From Pratylenchus scribneri (lineage: Eukaryota; Nematoda; Chromadorea; Rhabditida; Pratylenchidae), in the NCBI GenBank assembly GCA_030063045.1, contig JAQSEB010000151.1, forward strand, positions 230,630-294,629: 64,000 bases of DNA. Reading direction: 5' to 3'. Under the pieces are notes generated by a model that saw only the letters and a list, made by a program, of their open reading frames with translations, was not told where the DNA came from and searched no databases. How positions within the stretch are numbered: position 1 is the first letter of the stretch; every line of letters starts with the position of its first letter. The position numbers were made by a program, and so were the translations under genes. This document shows, piece after piece, positions 56,512 to 64,000 of this stretch.

Positions 56512-56923
56512 TTAAATTAAAATATTTTTAGAACAAACTTTATTGGACACTTGGAAAAAGAAGTTGTTGTCAGCACAAAATTGTAAATCCGCCTCAAAAT
56601 TGATACAATTTTCACCATTATTTTTTACACCGTCCCAAATGGATAATCCAATTCCATATTTATCATTGCAAAGTAATTTAATAGTATATTCGGCAAATTG
56701 TTTGTTTGATTGTACACAGACTCTTCCAACCTTTGCCTCATTTTCTATTGATTTTTTAATTATTAAATAATTATATTTATTTGTCAAATAAAGGAAGATG
56801 TTTATTTTAGAATTTATAGATAAATTAGAACTTATGCTTGAATCTAGGATGTAGTTTAAATACTTTATTTTTTCTATTAATGACCCGGGGTTATTAATTT
56901 TCAGAGACCCCATAGAAAGGGTT
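56512..56923 (-). CDS. Orphan exon of an unknown host gene
   Basis: Minus-strand frame of about 135 codons up to the MITE boundary (the frame runs further only through transposon sequence). It has non-repetitive, protein-like composition: KYLNYILDSSISSNLSINS, FLYLTNKYNYLIIKKSI, VCVQSNKQFAEYTIKLLCND, then SIWDGVKNNGENC and ADLQFCADNNFFFQ. AATAAA overlaps the end of the frame. I do not recognise the family. The 5' portion is probably cut off or interrupted by the MITE, so the gene may be broken. Confidence 0.4.
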
Positions 56924-56931
56924 ATTAATAG

Positions 56932-57799
56932 GGTTATATGACTTTTCCGGCTCGGACTTTTCCGCCCCGGACTTTTCCGGCTGAAAATCGGACTTTTCCG
57001 GCCCAAAATCGGACTTTTCCGGCCACAATTCGGACTATTCCGGCCCATTTTTTTAAAATGAAATTTTCCGGCTCGGACTTTTCCGGCCCAAAATCGGACT
57101 TTTCCGGCCACAATTCGGACTATTCCGGCCCATTTTTTTAAAATGAAATTTTCCGGCTTGGACTTTTCCGGCCCAAAATCGGACTTTTTCGGCCCAAATC
57201 AGACTTTTCTGGCTCTTTTTTTTCAAAATTCTTATTTTTTTCAAATTTTTTGGAAAATAATTAAACAAAACATAATAATAAAAAATCCATGAAATTCAAT
57301 TTTATCAATTAAAAAACATCCAAATCAATCAATATATTCATTAATTTGTGGTCCCTAAAAGGGGGGCCTTTTGGGTTGTCAGAAAAAAATTTTTAGTTCC
57401 AATTTTCATTCCCCTTTTTAGTTACCTCTTTAGAGACCACAAATTAATGAATAAAGTGATTGATTTGGATGTTTTTTAATTGATAAAATTGACATCTGTT
57501 AATTATTTTTCATTTATTTATATTTTATCAATCATGTCCATTTGAATTAGAAAGTTCACTTTTGTATAGAAATTAACATTTTCCAAAAAATTGGAAAAAA
57601 TAAGAATTTTGAAAAAAATGAGCCGGAAAAGTCTGATTTTGGGCCGGAAAAGTCCGAGCCGGAAAAATTTCATTTTAAAAAAATGGGTCGGAATAGTCCG
57701 AATTGTGGCCGGAAAAGTCTGATTTTGGGTCGGAAAAGTCTGATTTTGAGCCGGAAAAGTCCGGGGCGGAAAAGTCTGATCCGGAAAAGTCGGAGCACC
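56932..57799. mobile_element. 868-bp hairpin MITE with 8-bp target duplication
   Basis: Inverted repeats GGT-----GACTTTTCCGG (left) and CCGGAAAAGTC-----ACC (right) flank a palindromic body. The outer arms are 20-22-bp minisatellites of cggacttttccggcccaaaat; the inner arms are a unique inverted repeat (attaatttgtggtc against gaccacaaattaat) around a short spacer near 57390. Target duplication ATTAATAG lies at 56924-56931 and 57800-57807. No ORF of its own. Eight-base duplications suggest hAT-like mobilisation. Confidence 0.8.
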
Positions 57800-57807
57800 A
57801 TTAATAG

Positions 57808-58019
57808 AGAGGGTTTCTAAGAGCGAGAATTTATTAATAGGAAAATAAATACATTAGACTAGATTTAATAATATATCGGTCATCTCTCATCGCTATTTTG
57901 GCAAAGAAAGCCTTTAAGAATATTGGCATTAATTTTTTTTTAATTTGGTTGTTTTACTAAAATTCAGCTGTGAAAATTACTCCAAGACTCGAATTAAATA
58001 AAGTAATTTATTACTATAT
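57808..58019. other. AT-rich gap downstream of the FLYWCH gene
   Basis: No coding frame or repeat seen. Confidence 0.5.
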
Positions 58020-60964
58020 TTAAATTATTATATTTAAATCTTTAAATTTACTTATTTCCATCGCGCATATATGCAAAGCTAAGCGTCGATAATATTTTAC
58101 ATTATTTGAATCTGTATAAATTGCAATCCGTCCTTTACACTGTGTTCTATTCAGGCATCGCCAATAATCTGGTTTAATTTTGCCTGGATTTTCTTTATTT
58201 AATCTTTGTTTGTCATGAGAATATAAATAATTTTTAAATTTTCTTTTGTATATCAATTCGCTCCATTCCTTTTCTAAATTAAAATATTTTTTGGAAAAAT
58301 TTTAATTAAATTTATATTTCAAAAAGAATAAATAAATTATGCCACAAAATTTAGTTTTTTATTAACTTTTTCTGTTCGAATTTAATTTTTATAAAATATT
58401 TCACACGGAATTTATTTAAATAATTATTTTTATTATAAGATAATTTAAAATATTTATATTTTTACCTACCTGTTAGTTTGTCTAATGTCGATATTTTTGA
58501 TTTTAAATCAGAAACTGAAAATAAAATAATTTAAAAGATGCCATTGAAATAAAATATAAATAAAATAAAATAATTTAAAAGATGGCATTGAAATAAAATA
58601 TAAATAAATCGGAAAATATTTTTATGAAAATATTCAAAATAATAAATAAATAGTAGTAGTAATATTATATCAATAATTTGTTTATATTGGTATTAACAAA
58701 TTTTTGAATTTAATATCATCGGCTCAATTCTATCTCAGTTTATTATTTATTACAATAAAAGATTACTTTATTATTAAAGCCAAAAATTTTCATTCTATAA
58801 AAATAAAAAAAAATTATAGACTTTATTGTAATAATTATCATAAGATTTTTAATTTAGGAAATAATCTATAAAGAAACAGAATTCTTAAACTATAAAAATT
58901 TAAATATAAAATAATTATAGTAAAGTATACTTACATCTTATTGTCATTTCATTTTTCCGATCCTCTGGATTTAATGGCCTTATAAGCGTAATTTTAGTGC
59001 CAAAATTTTCCGGTAATTCTATGGCTTGTGGAATTGGCGAAAATTTGGATGATTGTGATGATTGAATTTGCGTAAATTTTTGTGATTGAGAAATTTCATG
59101 TAATTTTTTTGATTTTGTAGATTGATCAGCCTTCTGTATTGGATGAACGGGTTCGTTTAAAACACTCGTTTGTTGAGGCGAAATTATTTCATCATCTAAT
59201 TAAAAAATTATTTATTTGATAAAACAATTAATAATAACCTTATTCCCTTTATGTGTATTTTAATCACCTTATGGGCATTTTGGAGATAATTATGATTTTG
59301 AGATTATTTTTGATACTTTGACATCTTGATAAGATGAGACAATTTTTTTTATCATGAGAGAAAAAAAGAGGACCAAAGGCGTTTATGTTTATGGTGACAT
59401 TATTATAAAACTTATATATAGCTCTATGCCGAATGTTACCATTTTTTAGGTAAATATTAGAGTTAAGCAGTATCGGTATTTTGGGCCAAAGTCGGTATTG
59501 GCCGGTATCAGCCTAGTCGGTTTCCGGTATCTGTATTGGATTCTGGGTCGGTAACCGGAGGTATCGGTATTAGTCATTATTTCAGTATTTGATGGAAAAA
59601 TGGCAAAAAAAAATTTATAAAATCAATTTTATCTTTAAAAATACAAAAAATAATTCTCGTTTTATTGCAAATTAGGCTGAAATGTCATTTTGAAGAAAAA
59701 TTGAAATTTGGCTAGAAAAAAAAATTTAAAATTTAGCCAAAAAAATAACATTTTATGGGGTGCTTGTCAATACCGATTAATACCGAGTTGGAAAATCGGT
59801 AACTGTATTACCGATGTATGTATCGGTTTTTGCCAAATCGGTATCGATATTGGCCAAAGGCCGGTATTTTGGTATCAATACCGACTGTTATCCCGATAAC
59901 GCTTAACCCCCCTAGTAAATATTCCAATATTATATTGTATATTATTCAAATAATTATAAAATCATTAGAATTCATACCACCATCAACTTCCATCCTTGAT
60001 ATTTTCCTCTTTTTTTCGGCATTAGTAGAATGTGAAGTAGAAATTGATGGTATATTATGTGGCGTCTCTGTTTCTAATTGCTTTAAGAATTCATAAAATT
60101 GTTCTTCTGAATTCATGCTAACTTTTCGGGATACTGGCTCACTATTTTTATATGATTCAAAGTCGACTAAATAAAATAATTAATTATATTTTTATATATT
60201 TGTTTTACATTGTGGTGTTAATGGATATTCAGGCAAATTTTGTGGCATTTTTTGTGCTGATATTATTTCTTCATCTAGAAAATAAATTTTTTTTAATTAT
60301 TAAAATAATTTTTTTTTTAAACTGTTTGTAATGCTTCCGTGCTTTTGCTTTTTGTTTGGGTTAAATTCTTGTGATTCGCTTTGTTGATCTGCCATCATCA
60401 AAGATAATTGTTGCTGCTGCTTTTGCAAATGTTGCTTTTCCATAATTTTTTTCTCTTCATTTCTTTGTTTCCTTTTTTCAAAAAATGTTCCAAGTGATTG
60501 TTTAATTTTTGCTAAAAATGATAATTAAAAATATTTAAATTTTATATTCATTAAATCATTTGATTTTTAATTATTTCCAAAAATACATATTTTTATTAAT
60601 TTTTATAAATGAATAAACCATCTTGTTCTCGTTTCCTTTGCTGTTCCGTTTCCGCCATCATCCGCATCATCATTTGTTGATCTTCGTTTTCATGATGTCC
60701 ATGTTCCAATAATTGTCTGTACATTTCATAATGTTGCTGTTGTTCTTCTGCTGATCGATTTAATTGTGATTGGTAAAAGTCTGGTTTGTAATTGACATTT
60801 TGCAAATTAGTTTGTTTCAGATTATCATCGACGTGTGTTCCGAATGCGTTAGAGGATTCCAAAATACGGAAATTCTCATCACCAATACCAAATGTCAAAT
60901 TTTCGAATAGATGAGAAGAAAAAATTAATAAATAGAAACAAAATGTATTTGCCAGTTTCTTCAT
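58020..60964 (-). CDS. FLYWCH-type zinc-finger gene, 7 exons, one frame break
   Basis: Exons in order: 60964-60619, 60512-60323, 60274-60209, 60166-59978, 59195-58935, 58514-58470, 58273-58020. Phases from the second exon on are all 1 and fit exactly. Joining exon 1 to exon 2 meets a stop at a run of seven A (60480-60486 on +); one base fewer would keep the frame, so an indel, sequence error or other first exon is possible. Exon 1 starts with a signal-peptide-like MKKLANTFCFYLLIFSSHLF and continues Gln/Glu-rich. NLS-like PNKKQKHG and AEKKRKISR follow. DEEIIS and DDEIIS begin two neighbouring exons, suggesting exon duplication. The last exon is FLYWCH-like: YWRC, QCKGRIAIY and a terminal HIC in place of the usual HxH. 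DNA-binding regulator, perhaps secreted if exon 1 is right. Confidence 0.6.
59458..59914. mobile_element. 457-bp hAT-like MITE in an intron of the FLYWCH gene
   Basis: Ends TAGAGTTAAGC and GCTTAACCCCCCTA form imperfect inverted repeats starting TAG; both arms are rich in tatcggtatt/aataccgata words that pair with each other. The 8-bp duplication gtaaatat lies at 59450-59457 and 59915-59922. TAG termini and 8-bp duplication suit hAT. It has no coding capacity; the short plus-strand frames here are shadows. Confidence 0.7.
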
Positions 60965-61240
60965 AATATTTTCTTTAATTTATATAATCTACAATTATTA
61001 AATTATATATTTATTTAACCTTACATAGCTATTATAGAATATGGTAAAAATATTTAATGAAATCATTTATAAATTTATTTTTTAGTTGTTATATTAGATT
61101 CCACAGAAGGACCCGCAATCGTTCGGTTCATTTTTTTAAATTTCATACACTAATTTTGGAAAAAAAAAATTAAATAATTAGATATTTTCTTCTCTATAGT
61201 AAAAGCTTAATTATCTTATTATTTTCTAAATTACCATCAT
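60965..61240. other. Upstream region of the FLYWCH gene
   Basis: AT-rich, no gene. Contains the presumptive promoter by position only. Confidence 0.4.
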
Positions 61241-61754
61241 GGGCAGGATTGACATCTCCAAACATAAATATTTCATTCGGATTCAAAAATGGCAAAAATT
61301 CGGTAAAAAAGAGTTTGGGTCTTACGGGGAATCGGGGTATGAGGAGTAGGGGAATTTGACCGAAATTTTGTGGGACCGTAAACTTGTATTAACTAAAATT
61401 CGAATTTCATTCAATCTGGCCTAGAGCTCTAGGCCCATTGAAGAATGAAATGATATATTGGCCAGCTAATAATATCGGTAAAGCAATTCATTCAAAGCTC
61501 ATGGGTTTTTTGGCCAAATCGATTGAACCTATCTTGAGTGGATGTAGGTTGGCCGGCGCACGGCAAATGAAGCTCTTCGATGAATTATGAAATATAGAGT
61601 GAGGTCAGGCGACTCCTTTTTATTTGGGGAAAGGCATTGGAATTCCATTGCTTGGAGGGGAATTAGAGTGACTTAAATGAATATAAATCAATTGAGAGCC
61701 CATGGATTATTATGGCTAGAGAGATTAGTGGATATTCCATATTGCCTATGACTT

Positions 61755-61860
61755 TATGCCAATGGATTGCGGCTTGATTGGTTTGAGGGGATATTGCTTG
61801 GAGGCTCTACGCCAATGAATTGTGTGACTTGATCGGTTCGAGAGGATATTGCGTGCGGTT
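61755..61860 (+). repeat. Two-copy ~56-bp direct repeat
   Basis: atgccaatggattgcggctt...gaggggatattgc and acgccaatgaattgtgtgac...gagaggatattgc are about 56 bp apart and share most bases. They lie in a locally GC-richer stretch (61250-62150). Confidence 0.6.
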
Positions 61861-62142
61861 AAGAGGAAAGCTCTCGAAGTCCTTCTCCATTCAAATTGGC
61901 CACCTCAGGTGACATGCGGTCGAGCGGTTTGTCTTCAATGCTTCCCTTTGCGCGAGGAGATAATAAAATTGCATAGGAAAAACTGCCCAATTTGCCAAGG
62001 GCCCAATCGAAAACAAATTCTTTGTCAGTTTTCTTTTTTCTGCCCTCCCACTATTATTTATGAGAGGATTGGAGCGATTGCTTACACCATTGGAGGGATT
62101 GGATATTGCCGCTTTGGGCCGAATAAAATGATCATCTGTTGA
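61849..62142 (+). pseudogene. RING-finger-like remnant
   Basis: 97-codon frame with VTCGRAVCLQC then KNCPICQG, the second half of a RING domain (CGH-xx-C-xx-C ... CPxC), but the histidine of CGH is arginine and the first CxxC pair is absent upstream. GC content is higher than the surroundings. The frame ends with unrelated-looking residues. Best read as a decayed or partial copy of a RING gene, or one exon of a gene whose other exons I cannot see. Confidence 0.35.
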
Positions 62143-63019
62143 TTACAAACAACTACAAAATAAAACCAATTTTAATCATATCGTAAAAAAGTTTTTGGAA
62201 TGAAGAAATTTTCACAAATTCTTATTCTAATCGTCGAGCTCTTTCGAATGAAATATTATTTGCATATTTTTACTTGATTTATCAACAATTGAACTCAATA
62301 ATGCGAAATGAAATCATAATAGAACATTGAACATTTAATTGAAACTTAAACTTTTGCCAATTCTTTTATTTTCTCAGAATCTCCACCATTTTTAAGTACA
62401 TATGTCAAATTCTGATTAATTCCATTTATACAAATTATTTTTAATTATTTTTTAATATTCCTGCAGCCTTTATTAACATAAAAACTTTCTAAATAAATAT
62501 TTTAATTTTATCTTTATATAAAATACTTGAAAAATTTTAAAAATAAATGTATATTTATTTATTACTTGAATAAAATTCTCAAAAATAAGCTGTGCATATA
62601 TATGTCTAAACTAAAATTTTGTTCTAAAAAATATATATTTTATGTCTGATCTATTCCTTCTTGTTTAATCCATTTGCAATCTTAAAATTACAAATGCAAT
62701 TAGAATATTTGGGAACAATTTTTGAGTCGATTGTTAATATCAAGATCATTTGAAAATTAAATCAAATGGCATTTAGAGGAATGGGAAGAATTTGCACAGG
62801 TTCTTCAACTTAAGAGGTAAATTCGATTTATTTTGAGAATAATTTGATTTTTTATCAGCCGAGGAATTAATTGGTTGGAATAAAATGTTGAAATCTGAGA
62901 TTTTCCATTGCTTTCTTAATTATTGTACTGCCATTATTTCTTCTTACTTTTCGCTAAATATCGGCGAATTTTGCCTTTAATGATTGCCCATATACCGGGG
63001 TAATTTTCCATTTTATTTT
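62143..63019. other. AT-rich DNA without recognisable features
   Basis: No coding frame above chance, no repeat. Confidence 0.5.
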
Positions 63020-63214
63020 TTATACAAACTTGGCTGTATAGCTTACAGAATTTAATAGTTCGGCATTTCTCTTCCACAACTTATTGTCTTTGTCAACGTG
63101 TCTTTCGTGGCCAAATATTCTTGTTCCATTTAGAATTGCGTCCAGCTTACTCTTATTAGCATTTAGCCAATGTGGACAAGAAATACCTACATTTTTTGAA
63201 TTATAGTTACTCAT
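63020..63214 (-). CDS. Hypothetical small ORF (64 aa)
   Basis: Complete ATG-to-stop frame with balanced composition (GISCPHWLNANKSKLDAILN, GHERHVDKDNKLWKRN). No family recognised; WLNANKSKLDA could be part of a larger spliced protein. Weak support. Confidence 0.2.
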   Translation of the reverse strand: MSNYNSKNVGISCPHWLNANKSKLDAILNGTRIFGHERHVDKDNKLWKRNAELLNSVSYTAKFV

Positions 63215-63342
63215 AATTTAGTACAATGAAAGATAGCATTTATGTATAAAATTCTATCAAAATTTATGGAACAGTGAAAAATCCAAATTTCAGAAGGTAA
63301 AAAAGACAGATAGAAAATTCTCTCGGCACTATCCCATTAGCG

Positions 63343-63419
63343 GGGGGGGGGGGGCAAGTCAATAACGTGGGGGGGGGGGGTGGGGCAGGTCAATAACGGG
63401 GGGGGGGGGGGGGGGTGGG
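63343..63419 (+). repeat. Poly-G tracts
   Basis: Three runs of about 10-18 G separated by caagtcaataacg and caggtcaataacg, with the capacity for G-quadruplexes. Copy number may be inaccurate in such runs. Confidence 0.9.
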
Positions 63420-63439
63420 GCAGCCGATTTACACTAGTG

Positions 63440-63635
63440 TTCGGCACGAGACGAGATCTCGGCGAGATTTTCCGAGATATCGGACTGAGATTTTTTCGAG
63501 ATATCGATCGCAATATCGTCTCGGTCAATTTTTGGAAAAACCGAGATTTTTCGAGACCGAGATTTTCCCGAGATATCGATCTCGGTCTCGTCTCGGTCGA
63601 CTTTCAATATCGTCGAGATTTCCCGAGATTCGAGA
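63440..63635 (+). repeat. Degenerate cgagat/tcgatctcgg repeat
   Basis: Words cgagat, gagatttt and atatcgatc recur every 10-25 bp and pair with their complements; resembles the outer arms of the hairpin MITEs in this region. The open frames across it are by-products. Confidence 0.65.
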
Positions 63636-63689
63636 TTTGTCAAAACGTGCATTTTTGGTCTAAAATTTATTGCTTCGGGCTATTTTTGG

Positions 63690-63960
63690 CAAAAATTTTT
63701 CCCTAACGGGAGCATTTTTGGCTGAAATTTTTCCCTAACGGGAGCATTTTTGGCTGAAATTTTCCCTGACGGGAGCATTTTTGGCTGAAATTTTTCCTTA
63801 ACGGGAGCATTTTTGGCTGAAATTTTCCCTGACGGGAGCATTTTTGACTGAAATTTTCCCTGATGGGAGCATTTTTGGCTGAAATTTCCCTGATGGGACT
63901 ATTTTTGGCCGAAATTTTCCCTGATGAGAACATTTTTGGTTAAAATTTTCACTATCGGCG
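63690..63960 (+). repeat. ~31-bp minisatellite, about eight copies
   Basis: Units gggagcatttttggctgaaa plus ttttccctaac or ttttccctgac repeat with 31-33-bp spacing and decay at the right. Confidence 0.9.
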
Positions 63961-64000
63961 CAAAAAAATGATTTGGAGAAATGTTATTATTGAATCCCAT

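Noticed and set aside
56938..57268. Frames coding repeated FPARTFP or GRKSPILGRK peptides
   Set aside because: Pure translation of the MITE minisatellite arms.
59708..60096. Plus-strand frames of 63 and 92 codons
   Set aside because: They cross a MITE and the antisense of a well-fitting exon of the FLYWCH gene.
63337..63933. Overlapping frames of 60-108 codons at the right edge
   Set aside because: All are translations of G-runs, cgagat repeats or the 31-bp minisatellite.

Overview
The window reads as nuclear DNA of a small, AT-rich invertebrate genome, most likely a nematode and possibly a plant-parasitic one (inference). Introns are very short (about 24-60 bp at minimum, many 40-60 bp) with GT donors and TTTTAG/TTTCAG acceptors, there is a FLYWCH-type gene, BEL/Pao remains and a huge ~170-bp satellite. 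No bacterial gene organisation is present.

Layout. (1) 1-31957 is one uninterrupted satellite array of about 188 monomers with local higher-order repeats and no genes. (2) 31958-53024 is a Polinton/Maverick element, a virus-like giant DNA transposon of about 21 kb. Its left terminal repeat abuts the satellite and its right terminal repeat is triplicated in 430-bp units. On the + strand it carries a morphogenesis block: packaging ATPase, two conserved Polinton proteins, retrovirus-like integrase with chromodomain, penton/minor-capsid-like protein, basic pVI/core-like protein, double-jelly-roll major capsid protein (frame broken once), adenain-like protease and a two-helix membrane protein. The accessory half carries a PAZ-domain protein, a Pif1-like helicase, a CxxC protein, a small zinc-binding protein, a mucin-like type I membrane protein and a KDM4-like JmjC demethylase with two C2H2 fingers. 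No protein-primed DNA polymerase B is recognisable. (3) 53025-55390 holds a fragment of a BEL/Pao retrotransposon (gag zinc knuckles, then a candidate LTR). (4) 55391-64000 is AT-rich host DNA with an orphan exon, two hairpin MITEs with 8-bp target duplications, a seven-exon FLYWCH gene on the minus strand, a RING-like remnant and simple repeats.

How it fits together. The + strand block would build and package a capsid; several ORFs overlap or nearly touch and are grouped behind repeated GTCTATATAAA-like promoters. The most striking feature is that the same element encodes a free-standing Argonaute-type PAZ domain and a complete-looking KDM4-type histone demethylase fused to DNA-binding fingers. 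In nematodes transposons are silenced by small RNAs loaded on Argonautes and by H3K9 methylation, so I propose (inference) that these two genes form a transposon-encoded counter-silencing module. Spliced structures given below were derived by hand from reading frame and splice-site consensus.
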